From: Flavobacterium phragmitis | GTDB taxonomy: Bacteria; Bacteroidota; Bacteroidia; Flavobacteriales; Flavobacteriaceae | Assembly (NCBI RefSeq): GCF_900112575.1 | Contig: NZ_FOMH01000018.1 | Span: 46,157 to 110,156, forward strand | Reading direction: 5' to 3' | Length of the DNA: 64,000 bases | Program-made: the position numbers and the translations under genes | Shown: positions 36,328 to 45,071 of the stretch, piece by piece | Numbering within the stretch: position 1 is the stretch's first letter | Layout of the letters: each line of letters begins with the position of its first letter | The notes under the pieces: model-generated | What the model was told of the DNA's origin: nothing | Database searches by the model: none | Seen by the model: only the letters and a program-made list of their open reading frames with translations

Positions 36328-37928
36328 TATGAAATCATATTTTTTAAATCTTCTATCGAATTGGCATCTTCAATTTTTTTGTCGTGTCGCCACCTTAAAA
36401 TTCGCGGAAAACGTGTTGCAACTCCGCTTTTGTGCCTTTTAGAAAGTGCTATTCCTTCAAAACCAATTTCAAAAACCAATTTTGGAGTCACACTTCTCAC
36501 TGGGCCAAAACGTTCTAAAGTATTTTTTTTGATGAAATCATCTACCATTCTAAATTCTGCATCGGTTAAACCAGAATATGCTTTCGCGAAAGTAACGAGT
36601 TCACGTTCATTATTTTCATTTTCCTGCCAAAGGGCAAATGTATAATCGGTAAACAAATTGGATCTTCTTCCGTGTCCGCGCATGGCGTAGGTGAGGACGG
36701 CGTCTATGGTTAAAGGTTCGATTTTCCATTTCCACCAATCGCCTTTTTTTCTTCCCACCAAATACGGAGAATCTTTTCGTTTCAGCATCAAACCTTCGCT
36801 TTTCATTTCGCGAGATTTTAATCTTTCGTTTGTAACGTCTTCCCAAGTCGAAAAATGAATTCTTTCTGAAAGCTGTAACGGAATTTCTTTTCCAATTAAA
36901 GTCGTAAATAGTTCTTCTAATAAAGTACGGCGTTTTTCGTAAGGAAGATTCCGAATATCATTTCCCTGCCATTCCAATAAATCGTAAGCTTTAATAATAA
37001 CAGGTGTATTTTTTAAAACGGAAGCTGATACATTTTTGCGACCAATTCTAGTTTGTAAATCATTAAATGTACCGATTTGATTGTCTATGAAAGGAAGGAT
37101 TTCGCCGTCAATAACAGTACCGTCTGGAATATTTCCGATGAAAGATTGAAATTCAGGATATTTATCGGTTACCAATTCTTCTCCACGGCTCCAGACATAG
37201 ATTTCATTATCACGAATAATAGTCTGCGACCGAATTCCGTCCCATTTATGTTCTGCACTCCAGTCTTCTGGATTTCCTAGATTTTCTAATTCTCCTTCAA
37301 TTGGATAAGCCAAATAAAACGGATAAGGTTTCGATAAATAATCACTGCTTCTTTCATCCAAAATCAATTCCCGGAATGTAATCGTATTCGGATTCCAATC
37401 GCCCATTAATTTATAAGCGAGCGTATCTTCGTCAATATTTTCAGCTTTGGAAAGCGCTCGCGTCATCAGTTTCTGACTTAAACCAATTCTGAAACTTCCT
37501 GTTATTAACTTCGTGAAAACGAACCTTTCGTAATAATTCAAATTAAGCCAATTGGTTTGCAGATATTCTTTTTTCTCGAAATCTGTTTTCTTTTTTAAAG
37601 CGATGATTTCCTGTAAAAATTCGGTCAAACTTTTATCGGAATGTTCTTTTGTAGTCGGAATAACCAACGCAATGGTTTCGGCCAAATCACCCACAATATG
37701 ATAGCTTTCTTCAAATAGCCAAAGTGGAATATTGGCCAATTCATTTGCCCATAAACGTAACAAAGTAGTATTAACTGGACGTGGAGGACGACGATGCGAA
37801 AGAATGGCGATTGTCCAGACTTTATCTTCATCGCTTGCTTTTAGAAAATAATTAGTCAGCGCATCAACTTTTACCGATGTTTTATTAGAACTGTCTAAGG
37901 TTTTTATTAGCTCGGCAAAGTTTTTCAT
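36327..37928 (-). CDS. ATP-dependent DNA ligase of the Lhr/MPE/Exo cassette
   Basis: The 533 residues have an N-terminal ligase domain (GSFRIGLSQKLMTRALSKA), a nucleotidyltransferase domain with the AMP-accepting Lys228 in AEHKWDGIR, ENEIYVWSR-type motif III, KSEGLMLKRKDSPY, KGDWWKWK (motif V) and an OB domain. It seals nicks using ATP, next to the cell's NAD-dependent LigA. The start follows a 15-bp T run and heptamer repeats in the spacer; its exonuclease partner is 198 bp upstream. Confidence 0.95.
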   Translation of the reverse strand: MKNFAELIKTLDSSNKTSVKVDALTNYFLKASDEDKVWTIAILSHRRPPRPVNTTLLRLWANELANIPLWLFEESYHIVGDLAETIALVIPTTKEHSDKSLTEFLQEIIALKKKTDFEKKEYLQTNWLNLNYYERFVFTKLITGSFRIGLSQKLMTRALSKAENIDEDTLAYKLMGDWNPNTITFRELILDERSSDYLSKPYPFYLAYPIEGELENLGNPEDWSAEHKWDGIRSQTIIRDNEIYVWSRGEELVTDKYPEFQSFIGNIPDGTVIDGEILPFIDNQIGTFNDLQTRIGRKNVSASVLKNTPVIIKAYDLLEWQGNDIRNLPYEKRRTLLEELFTTLIGKEIPLQLSERIHFSTWEDVTNERLKSREMKSEGLMLKRKDSPYLVGRKKGDWWKWKIEPLTIDAVLTYAMRGHGRRSNLFTDYTFALWQENENNERELVTFAKAYSGLTDAEFRMVDDFIKKNTLERFGPVRSVTPKLVFEIGFEGIALSKRHKSGVATRFPRILRWRHDKKIEDANSIEDLKNMIS

Positions 37929-37930
37929 GC

Positions 37931-37975
37931 TTTTTTTTTTTTTTTAGGTTATGGGTTATGGGTTATGGGTTATGG
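37931..37975. repeat. Poly-T tract and GGGTTAT heptamer array between exonuclease and ligase genes
   Basis: A 15-bp T run (37931-37945) is followed by about four and a half copies of the heptamer GGGTTAT (37946-37975). Such tracts slip during replication, so the length may vary. It lies directly before the ligase ATG at 37928 on the minus strand. Confidence 0.75.
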
Positions 37976-38020
37976 GGAGTAGTTAGATACTGAACAACAT
38001 TTTACTTATAACTTTGTTGC

Positions 38021-38120
38021 TTCACTCAAAGTATCACATAACGTTTTACTCTTAACTTCTAACTTTTTTACTTCACCAAAGTATCGCCTAACGTCTAACT
38101 CTTAACTTCTAACTTATTTA
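38021..38120. repeat. Imperfect direct repeat of about 50 bp in the exonuclease-ligase spacer
   Basis: The segments beginning CTTCACTCAAAGTATC (about 38021) and CTTCACCAAAGTATCG (about 38071) share a core with CTCTTAACTTCTAACTT and differ at scattered positions. They occupy most of the rest of the spacer and have no evident coding or hairpin role. Confidence 0.55.
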
Positions 38121-38126
38121 ACTTCT

Positions 38127-39131
38127 CTAACTTTCATCATTGTCATTTGTTTCTCCTTCGTATTGGGTGTTTGCTGTTCTGGCATCGTAACCTAATTCTC
38201 TTAGGTATCTCGAAAATACATCTGAATATCCATGAGTACAGATTACTTTTTCTGCTCCTGTTGCTTTTATGCTTTCCAATAAACCTGTCCAATCACAGTG
38301 ATCGCTTAAAACAAATCCGCGGTCAACGGCTCTTCTGCGTCGTGCTCCGCGAAAAGCCATCCAGCCACTAGCTGTTCCGGTTACAAATGGAGTCATTTTT
38401 CTAATCCAAGTGCTTCCGTGTGCACTTGGCGGTGCAATTACTATATTGCCTAGTAAATCTTCTTTTTTGGTTTCAGATGTTACTCTTATAGTTGGAGGAA
38501 GATCAATCATCGGACGGACAATGTTGGTCATATTTTCTATTGCTCCGTGCGTGTAAATCTGTCCAATATTGGGATCGAGATTTTTTAATAAGCGTTGCGC
38601 TTTTCCTAAAGAATATCCGAATAAGACAGATGTTTTTCCTTCTGCACGATTCTCGGTCCACCAATTATTAATTTCTGTCATGACATCAGCTTGCGGTTCC
38701 CATTTAAAAGCAGGAAGACCGAAAGTGCATTCTGTTATAAAAGAATGGCATTTTACCACTTCGTACGGGACAGAAATTCCGTCATCTTCTGTTTTGTAAT
38801 CTCCAGTAAAAACCCATATTTCACCTTTGTATTCAACCCTTATTTGGGCAGAACCAATAATATGGCCTGCAGGATGAAAAGAAAATTTCACTCCATTTAT
38901 CGTAAAAGTTTCGTTCCAATTCTTTCCTGAAACATTAATTTCCCCCAAACGATGTTTTATGATCGGAATATTCGAATAATGTGTGATGTAATTTTGATGT
39001 CCCCATCTGGCATGATCAGAGTGACCATGCGTAATAATGGCATTTTTTACTGGACGCCAAGGATCTAAATAGACATCAGCCTGCTGGCAGTAAATTCCTT
39101 TATCGTTAAATTGAAGTAATGGCTGATTCAT
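38127..39131 (-). CDS. Ligase-associated MBL-fold exonuclease
   Basis: The 334 residues are a metallo-beta-lactamase/beta-CASP (SNM1-like) nuclease: THGHSDH at residues 34-40 with the metal ligands HxHxDH, PAGHIIGSAQI, FTGDYKTEDDGI, a beta-CASP segment (TSVLFGYSLGKAQRLL) and C-terminal SDHCDW and CTHGYSDVF. It is the first gene of the repair cassette that continues with ligase, helicase and metallophosphoesterase. The 198-bp gap to the ligase is unusual for a set whose other joints are tight. Confidence 0.93.
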   Translation of the reverse strand: MNQPLLQFNDKGIYCQQADVYLDPWRPVKNAIITHGHSDHARWGHQNYITHYSNIPIIKHRLGEINVSGKNWNETFTINGVKFSFHPAGHIIGSAQIRVEYKGEIWVFTGDYKTEDDGISVPYEVVKCHSFITECTFGLPAFKWEPQADVMTEINNWWTENRAEGKTSVLFGYSLGKAQRLLKNLDPNIGQIYTHGAIENMTNIVRPMIDLPPTIRVTSETKKEDLLGNIVIAPPSAHGSTWIRKMTPFVTGTASGWMAFRGARRRRAVDRGFVLSDHCDWTGLLESIKATGAEKVICTHGYSDVFSRYLRELGYDARTANTQYEGETNDNDES

Positions 39132-39168
39132 TTTTTGATTGGATAATTAGATAATTAGATAATCTATC

Positions 39169-39555
39169 TTAAGCACTTGCCGCGATGATTAAATAGGCGA
39201 TAAGTGAAATGCTCAACACAAACAGCATCATTGTAATAAAGGTAAGCATTGCAGTTGAATATTGATATTTTCCTTTTTTTAACAATTTGACAGTGTGAGT
39301 GTAACGGAGGTAGGAGAGTAAAATTGTCAATGCACCTGCAACCAATAAACCAATACCTAAATAGATGGTAAAATTGCTATTGGGCGGAATAGTTTCTGCC
39401 AAATATTTAGCTGGTAACTGTTTTAGAAACAAAGAAAATTTCACTGCTACGAATCCGAAAACCATTATTCCAATTCCAGTACGAAGCCATGCCAACAAAG
39501 TTCTTTCGTTTGACAAGTATTCGTTCATAATTTGCTGATCATTCTTTGGCGACAT
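39169..39555 (-). CDS. YidH/DUF202-family inner membrane protein
   Basis: The 128 residues have three membrane helices and the DUF202 signature NEYLSNERTLLAWLRTGIGIMVFGF at the N-terminus, including ERTLLAWLRT. Helices follow at about 65-82 (YLGIGLLVAGALTILLSYLRY) and 100-125. The role of this family is not established. It lies 11 bp after a small acidic protein gene and 37 bp before the exonuclease gene. Confidence 0.88.
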   Translation of the reverse strand: MSPKNDQQIMNEYLSNERTLLAWLRTGIGIMVFGFVAVKFSLFLKQLPAKYLAETIPPNSNFTIYLGIGLLVAGALTILLSYLRYTHTVKLLKKGKYQYSTAMLTFITMMLFVLSISLIAYLIIAASA

Positions 39556-39566
39556 ACTATTCTTTG

Positions 39567-39863
39567 TTAAACATATAAATACCTATCGTCTTCGTTGTCA
39601 ATATTAAAACTATCATACGGATTAGCATCGTCGTAAGTAGAATAAGGAGTATTGTCTTCAGCAACATTAAGTCCGCTTTCAATAATTTCGTAACCCTCAA
39701 AAGTTCCAATGCAATGGTTCTTATAAGTGGTGTCAGAGTTTTGTCCTGAAGTAAATTCTTGATCTATAGCTTCGTTTTCATGAGCAGTATCAATATGATC
39801 CAGTTTTTTGTATTGTGTCTGAATTGTTTCTTTATTAAATATATTTTTTGAATTCGTTTTCAT
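39567..39863 (-). CDS. Small acidic protein of unknown function
   Basis: I do not recognise this 98-residue protein. It is hydrophilic, rich in Asp, Asn and Thr, without signal peptide or helices, and ends in an acidic, Tyr-rich tail (PYDSFNIDNEDDRYLYV). It sits 11 bp before the DUF202 gene, probably in one transcript. Confidence 0.55.
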   Translation of the reverse strand: MKTNSKNIFNKETIQTQYKKLDHIDTAHENEAIDQEFTSGQNSDTTYKNHCIGTFEGYEIIESGLNVAEDNTPYSTYDDANPYDSFNIDNEDDRYLYV

Positions 39864-40069
39864 AATCCTGAGTTTTAAAATTAATAAGAATTTTAATTTT
39901 AGATATCTACAAATTTGAAAATTAGAACTTTAAAAAATTTATAGGATTTAATTTGAAAGTTACATGATTTGAAAGTCTTCATTTTGTAATAATCCAATGC
40001 AATTCTGTAAGTCACTTGAAACTTCTTTTTCGAAATTTGTAATGTATTAATTTCAAAAAATTAAATGTT

Positions 40070-40201
40070 ATGGAAACTTCAAGAAAAGATTCGAAATCCG
40101 GAATGAAAGATTCTGGAAAATCTCAAAAAGCGATGAATGGTTCTCGAGGAAAAAGCACTACGACAAAATCAACTGATTCAAAAGGTAGAGCAAGTCATTA
40201 A
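40070..40201 (+). CDS. Small basic Ser/Lys/Gly-rich protein (43 residues)
   Basis: An ATG at 40070 opens METSRKDSKSGMKDSGKSQK, continuing with AMNGSRGKSTTTKSTDSKG to a TAA stop. The protein is highly basic and probably disordered, like small stress or nucleic-acid-associated proteins. It is followed by a strong hairpin terminator 27 bp on, which supports real transcription. Function is unknown. Confidence 0.5.
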   Translation: METSRKDSKSGMKDSGKSQKAMNGSRGKSTTTKSTDSKGRASH

Positions 40202-40228
40202 TTTTAGTTTAGCATTGAGCTAAATAAT

Positions 40229-40264
40229 AAAAGCGTGCTGTTTAGATATAGACAGCACGCTTTT
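40229..40264. terminator. Bidirectional terminator
   Basis: The perfect hairpin AAAAGCGTGCTGT / GACAGCACGCTTTT is flanked by A and T runs on both sides. It lies between the convergent small basic protein gene and the FrnE-like gene and can end both transcripts. Confidence 0.85.
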
Positions 40265-40284
40265 AATTTTTATTCTATTGAAGT

Positions 40285-40914
40285 TTATTTTAGAACTTCC
40301 TGAATTGTTTTAACAAATGTTTCTACAGGCTGAGCACCAGAAACAGCATATTTTCGATCAAATACAAAGAAAGGAACACCTTGAACGCCAATTTCAGAAG
40401 CTTCTTTAATGTCTGATTGGACTTCTTTTAAAAATAAATCTTCACTTTCTAAAACTTCCCTAATTTCATTTTCCTCTAAACCAGCTTCAACTCCTAATTT
40501 GATTAAGGTTGGACCATTATTTAAATCCTCTCCGTCAGTGAAATAAGCTTTAAAGAAAATTTCTTCCATTTGATCTCCTAAACCTTTTGTTTTAGCCAGC
40601 TGAATAATTCTATGAGTGTTTAAAGAATTAGAAATAACCGCTTTATCAAAATTATAATCCAAACCAACGCTTTTTGCACGTTCTGCAACGCCATTGTGCA
40701 TTTCTTTAGATTGTTCCAGCGACATTCCTTTTCTTTCTGCTAAGAACGTGTAAACGTCCAAACCAGGCTGAGCAGTAATGGTTGGATCCAGCTGAAAGCT
40801 TTTCCATTCAATTTCAAATTCATTCTCAGGAAAATCTGCTAATGCAGTTTCCAATTGTCTTTTTCCGATATAACAAAACGGACACATGATGTCCGACCAA
40901 ATTTCTATTTTCAT
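40285..40914 (-). CDS. FrnE-like DsbA-family oxidoreductase
   Basis: The 209 residues have a thioredoxin-fold start (MKIEIWSDIMCPFCYIGKRQ) with the CPFC active site at Cys11-Cys14 and no signal peptide. The helical insert and C-terminal GVQGVPFFVFDRKYAVSGAQ match the FrnE/DsbA group. It probably acts in cytosolic thiol-disulfide exchange. The predicted -7 box is 4 bp upstream of the ATG, so the mRNA may lack a leader. Confidence 0.92.
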   Translation of the reverse strand: MKIEIWSDIMCPFCYIGKRQLETALADFPENEFEIEWKSFQLDPTITAQPGLDVYTFLAERKGMSLEQSKEMHNGVAERAKSVGLDYNFDKAVISNSLNTHRIIQLAKTKGLGDQMEEIFFKAYFTDGEDLNNGPTLIKLGVEAGLEENEIREVLESEDLFLKEVQSDIKEASEIGVQGVPFFVFDRKYAVSGAQPVETFVKTIQEVLK

Positions 40915-40918
40915 TTTA

Positions 40919-40926
40919 CAAAAGTA
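40919..40926 (-). promoter_or_regulatory. Predicted -7 box of the FrnE-like gene
   Basis: The minus strand reads TACTTTTG, then TAAA, then the ATG. A transcript from here would start at or within two bases of the start codon. Confidence 0.45.
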
Positions 40927-40980
40927 GGGAAAAAAATTGTTTCAGGTTTAAAGTCTCAAGTTGATATACTAGATGTATAG

Positions 40981-41103
40981 TTTAACCGCAAAGGTCGCAA
41001 AGGTTTACGCAAGGTTCGCTAAGTTTTTACACAAAGCTTTGCGAACTTTGCGTTTTCTGTAGATTTCGTATATCAAAAAACCTTGCGTGCTTTGCGGTTA
41101 AAA
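40981..41103. repeat. MITE-like palindromic repeat, copy 1
   Basis: The ends TTTAACCGCAAAG and CTTTGCGGTTAAAA are inverted repeats bordering a 123-bp element with internal inverted segments (AGGTTCGCTAAGT against AGCTTTGCGAACTT). A second copy lies at 44948-45065. It occupies the gap 40927-41289 with the dnaN terminator and no other feature. It encodes no protein. Confidence 0.75.
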
Positions 41104-41148
41104 ACACAAAACACATCAACCTGAAACCCGAAACAAAATTAACCCCAA

Positions 41149-41184
41149 ATAAAAAACCGCAACTCTTTATGGGAATTGCGGTTT
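41149..41184 (-). terminator. Terminator of dnaN
   Basis: On the minus strand the arms AACCGCAATTC and GAGTTGCGGTT are followed by a run of T. It lies about 105 bp past the dnaN stop. Confidence 0.7.
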
Positions 41185-41289
41185 CTAGGTATAAAAAATG
41201 GTTGGTTAATAGCGATATCTTTTTTTTACAATGATATATCTTTTATTTAAAACTAAAAAATATCCCTGTAACAGAAAGAAACTTTAATG

Positions 41290-42408
41290 TTAACTATTTA
41301 ACATTACAGGCATTACAAGCATAGTAACTGTTTCTCCTTCTTCTAAACCATCAACTGGAGTTAAAATACCAGCTCTGTTTGGTAATGACATTTCAAGCAT
41401 AATCATGTCAGATTGTAGGTTAGTCAGCATCTCTGTCAAGAAACGTGAGTTAAAACCAATTTGTAAATCATCTCCTTGATAATCACAAGTTAATCTTTCT
41501 TCTGCTTTGTTTGAGTAATCGATGTCTTCTGCTGATACATTCAATTCTGCTCCAGCAATTTTTAAACGAATTTGGTGTGTAGTTTTGTTAGAGAAAATCG
41601 CAACACGTTTAACTGAACTTAAGAATAAAGAACGGTCAATCATTAATTTGTTTGGATTTTCTTTAGGAATTACCGCTTCGTAATTAGGGTATTTTCCATC
41701 AATTAAGCGACACATTAAGATATAATTGTCAAATGAGAAAGTCGCATTTGAATCGTTATATTCAATTTTTACTTCAGCATCAGAAGAACCTAAAATACTT
41801 TTTAAGATATTTAAAGGTTTTTTAGGCATGATAAAGTCAGCAACCTGAGATGCTTTTACGTCTGTACGGGAGTATTTTACTAATTTATGAGCATCTGTCG
41901 CAACGAAAATTAATCCTTCTGGTGAAAACTGGAAGAAAACTCCAGACATTACTGGACGTAAATCGTCATTTCCAGCTGCAAAAATAGTTTTGCTTACTGC
42001 AGTTGCTAAAACTTCTGCTGGAACAAGCGTTACAGATGGATCTTCAAGACTTACTGCTTTAGGAAATTCTTCTCCAGCTGCATAAGCCAATGCATATTTA
42101 CCTGAATTTGAGCTAATTTCTACTGTATTGTTGTCTTCAACAGTAAAAGTTAACGGCTGTTCTGGAAAAGTTTTTAAAATTTCAAGTAAAAGCTTAGCAG
42201 GAACAGCTACACTTCCTTTACTTGTAGAATCGATCGATAATGTAGCCGACATTGTCGTTTCAAGATCTGAAGCCGAAACGGTCAACTCATTGTTGTTTAG
42301 TTCAAATAAAAAGTTGTCTAAAATAGGCAACGTATTATTACTATTGATTACACTACCTAAAACCTGTAATTGTTTTAATAAGTACGAACTCGATACTATA
42401 AATTTCAT
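41290..42408 (-). CDS. dnaN: DNA polymerase III beta subunit (sliding clamp)
   Basis: The 372 residues, from the ATG at 42408 (MKFIVSSSYLLKQLQVLGSV), cover the three clamp domains: SASDLETTMSATL in domain 1, VMSGVFFQFSPEGLIFVATDAHKL in domain 2 and GFNSRFLTEML with PVDGLEEGETVTMLVMPV near the C-terminus. The clamp tethers polymerase and repair proteins to DNA. It follows gldG on the same strand and has its own promoter. Confidence 0.97.
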   Translation of the reverse strand: MKFIVSSSYLLKQLQVLGSVINSNNTLPILDNFLFELNNNELTVSASDLETTMSATLSIDSTSKGSVAVPAKLLLEILKTFPEQPLTFTVEDNNTVEISSNSGKYALAYAAGEEFPKAVSLEDPSVTLVPAEVLATAVSKTIFAAGNDDLRPVMSGVFFQFSPEGLIFVATDAHKLVKYSRTDVKASQVADFIMPKKPLNILKSILGSSDAEVKIEYNDSNATFSFDNYILMCRLIDGKYPNYEAVIPKENPNKLMIDRSLFLSSVKRVAIFSNKTTHQIRLKIAGAELNVSAEDIDYSNKAEERLTCDYQGDDLQIGFNSRFLTEMLTNLQSDMIMLEMSLPNRAGILTPVDGLEEGETVTMLVMPVMLNS

Positions 42409-42468
42409 CTGTTTTATTTTATTTTTTGATGGATGCTTTAGCAAATAAAGGGCTAAATATACGGATTA

Positions 42469-42476
42469 CAAATATA
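42469..42476 (-). promoter_or_regulatory. Predicted -7 box of dnaN
   Basis: The minus strand reads TATATTTG and predicts a start near 42464 with a leader of about 55 nt. Confidence 0.45.
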
Positions 42477-42515
42477 TCTTAAACTATCCAAAGTATTACA
42501 TTTTTTTATTAACAT

Positions 42516-44201
42516 CTATTTGCTGTATTTTCTTTTTCTTACAAAAGTAAATACAAGTCCAAAAACTGTTAAAATTAGAATTGGTACTCCGATAGTTATG
42601 ACTTGAGTCTGAGTATAGCTTTCATAAACTTTTTCTTTATCCAGTAGAGGCAGTTCGACATCTTTGCTTCTAATGTTAATAAGTCCGGTATCATCCAACA
42701 GGTAATTAATACAATTCATAATAAAGTCTTTATTGTCATAAAGATTTCCTGTTCGTTGATCGTAACCTAATTCTACTGGCATTCTGTTTTTGTCCAGTTG
42801 ATTTCTTGCAATGTCTCCATCAGCAACCACAATCATTTTGTTTGGTTTTCCTTTTGCTGTAAAAGAATTGTCTTTAAATGGCAACACTCTGTTTTCAAAA
42901 GCAGAGTGGAAGTTTCCTTCTAATAAAACTGCCAGATTCAGATTTCCTTTATTTGGATAATCCTGTGGTGTTGTTTTTTCGGTTACCATATTAAGATTGA
43001 CTTCTACAGGAGAACCGATAGTTTTTGAATATTGAGAAGACTGTAACAAAATGGTCTTTTTGATTCCGTTTTTCAAAGTATCAATTGGATTGGCAAAATC
43101 AAATTTGATTCCGCCTAGATTTTTTACAATTGGATGCTGGCTTGTTGGGAAAACCTGCGGTGCAAATTTCCAAACAAAATCTTGATACTGTGTTGCGCTT
43201 CCTTGCTCGCCAGTTGCCAGTTTTATTGGAGTTGCTTGTTCATCTTTTATCAAATCAGGATTAATTCTGAATCCGTATTTGAAGAACATATCGTTTAGAT
43301 TTAAATCTCTTGGATAAGCTAAAGTTGCGCCTGCATCATTATATAAACTATCCATATCCGCTGCAACTTGGTCTATCATCCAAAGTGTTTTTCCGCCATT
43401 CATAATAAACTGATCCAGAACTTCTTTTTCTTCGTCAGAGAATCGTTCGGTTGGTTTTGCGATAATGGCTAAATCGTATTTTTTTAATTCACTTAAAGTT
43501 CCATTTGGATTTTTAGCAACTGAATCTAATGTAAAAGGGCCAATCAGGTAACTTTCATGAATCTGCTTCAGCATTTGAGCAATGTGTCTTTCTCTTAGTT
43601 CGCCATTTCCTTTTATGATCGCAACCTTTTTCTGTTTGGTTTTAGTCACTTTATTGATAGCATCTGCAATCGAATATTCTAAATGCTGAATGGAACCAAT
43701 TACTTTTTGAGTTGTCGAAGCTCCCATTATATTTTTCAATAACGGAATATTCACTTCTTTACCATTATAGACCGCAATTGCCCAAGGAAAAACCATGGCT
43801 TGAGATTGCTTTCCTTTGTCGTCAACCGTAATGTTTACGGGAGTTAAGCCTTTTTGGAAAAGTGATTTTGTCAGTTCCTCGCTTTCATCTTCATTTTCTA
43901 ACGGATCAACAAATTCGAAAACAATGTTTTTATTATAAGCCTGAAATTCCTCTAGTAACTGTTTGGTTTCCTGCTGTAAACGTCTAAAATCAGCCGGAAG
44001 TTCTCCAGCCATATAAATTTTAATTGATAAAGGATTCTGAACTTGTTTTACAATACCTAACGAAGTTGGTGATAAAGTATAACGTTTGTCTTTCGTTAAA
44101 TCAAAACGGTGAAAAAATAAGCTCCCAAGTACATTTAAAACCACTAAAATAAAGATAGTGATGCCTAATATTTTAAAATTTTGCTTTGTATACGATTTCA
44201 T
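42516..44201 (-). CDS. gldG: Gliding-motility ABC transporter substrate-binding-like protein GldG
   Basis: The 561 residues have an N-terminal membrane helix (about 10-30), a long ABC-associated domain (YTLSPTSLGIVKQVQNPLSIKIYMAG; GGKTLWMIDQVAADMDSLY) and a C-terminal helix (VITIGVPILILTVFGLVFTFV). It belongs to the GldG family that acts with GldF and the ATPase GldA, which is not in the window. GldA/F/G was tied to gliding in F. johnsoniae, where its exact role is unclear. It overlaps gldF by one base. Confidence 0.93.
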   Translation of the reverse strand: MKSYTKQNFKILGITIFILVVLNVLGSLFFHRFDLTKDKRYTLSPTSLGIVKQVQNPLSIKIYMAGELPADFRRLQQETKQLLEEFQAYNKNIVFEFVDPLENEDESEELTKSLFQKGLTPVNITVDDKGKQSQAMVFPWAIAVYNGKEVNIPLLKNIMGASTTQKVIGSIQHLEYSIADAINKVTKTKQKKVAIIKGNGELRERHIAQMLKQIHESYLIGPFTLDSVAKNPNGTLSELKKYDLAIIAKPTERFSDEEKEVLDQFIMNGGKTLWMIDQVAADMDSLYNDAGATLAYPRDLNLNDMFFKYGFRINPDLIKDEQATPIKLATGEQGSATQYQDFVWKFAPQVFPTSQHPIVKNLGGIKFDFANPIDTLKNGIKKTILLQSSQYSKTIGSPVEVNLNMVTEKTTPQDYPNKGNLNLAVLLEGNFHSAFENRVLPFKDNSFTAKGKPNKMIVVADGDIARNQLDKNRMPVELGYDQRTGNLYDNKDFIMNCINYLLDDTGLINIRSKDVELPLLDKEKVYESYTQTQVITIGVPILILTVFGLVFTFVRKRKYSK

Positions 44202-44926
44202 TAGGCTTTATATGATTTTAATTGATAAACAGTAAACGATAAAAAAGCAATAGTAATGCTTAAAAAGTAAATTACATCTCGTGTGTCGATAACACCACGG
44301 CTCATACTTTTAAAATGATTTTGCATTCCTAAAATAGAAATCAAACTATTGGAATCAGAAAAAAGAGAAGCCAAACCTTCAATACCAAAATACAGAAAGA
44401 AACATAAGAAAACAGCAAGAATAAAAGCCACAATCTGATTTTCTGAAAGGGTAGAAGTGAAGATTCCAATTGCGGAATAAGAAGCAATCAAAAACAACAA
44501 TCCGAAATAAGAGCCAATTGTGCTTCCCATGTCAATGTTACCTTCAGGTGAACCTAAATCTGAAATTACTTTTACATAAATCAAAGTTGGAATAATCGCT
44601 AAAATAATCAGTAAAAATGAACCGAAGAATTTACCGTTTACGATTTCCCAGATGGATAAAGGTTTAGTCAATAATAACTCTAAAGTTCCTTGTTTTTTTT
44701 CGTCAGAGAAGCTTCTCATGGTTACGGCTGGAATCAGGAATATCAAAATCCACGGTGCTAAAGTGAAAAATGGAGTCAAATCAGCATAACCTGAGTTTAA
44801 TATATTGTAATCTCCTTCGAATACCCATAAAAACAGTCCGTTGCTGATTAAGAAAATAGCAATGACCAAATAGCCGATTGGAGAGCCAAAAAAGGATTTT
44901 ATTTCTCGTAATATTATAGACTTCAT
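44201..44926 (-). CDS. gldF: Gliding-motility ABC transporter permease GldF
   Basis: The 241 residues, from the ATG at 44926, have six membrane helices of an ABC-2 permease (IILREIKSFFGSPIGYLVIAIFL; FLIPAVTMRSFSDEKKQGTLELLLTKPLS). The EKKQGTLELL segment is typical of this permease group. It is followed at once by gldG (TAATG overlap). A MITE-like repeat lies only 22 bp upstream and may affect its promoter. Confidence 0.93.
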   Translation of the reverse strand: MKSIILREIKSFFGSPIGYLVIAIFLISNGLFLWVFEGDYNILNSGYADLTPFFTLAPWILIFLIPAVTMRSFSDEKKQGTLELLLTKPLSIWEIVNGKFFGSFLLIILAIIPTLIYVKVISDLGSPEGNIDMGSTIGSYFGLLFLIASYSAIGIFTSTLSENQIVAFILAVFLCFFLYFGIEGLASLFSDSNSLISILGMQNHFKSMSRGVIDTRDVIYFLSITIAFLSFTVYQLKSYKA

Positions 44927-44947
44927 ATTTTGTTTCAAGTTTTTTCT

Positions 44948-45065
44948 AACCGCAAAGAACGCAAAGTTTTAGGCAATGTTCGCAAAGTTTTTGCTGAAAG
45001 CTTTGCGAACTTAGCGTTTTTACAAAGCTTTTTAAGAAAAAAACTTGCGTTCTTTGCGGTTAAAT
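44948..45065. repeat. MITE-like palindromic repeat, copy 2
   Basis: The ends TAACCGCAAAG and CTTTGCGGTTAAA border a 118-bp element whose inner parts (GTTCGCAAAGTTTTTGCTG, AAGCTTTGCGAACTTAGCG) match copy 1 at 40981-41103. It fills the gap between gldF and the ABM-family gene. Confidence 0.75.
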
Positions 45066-45071
45066 ATCGTT

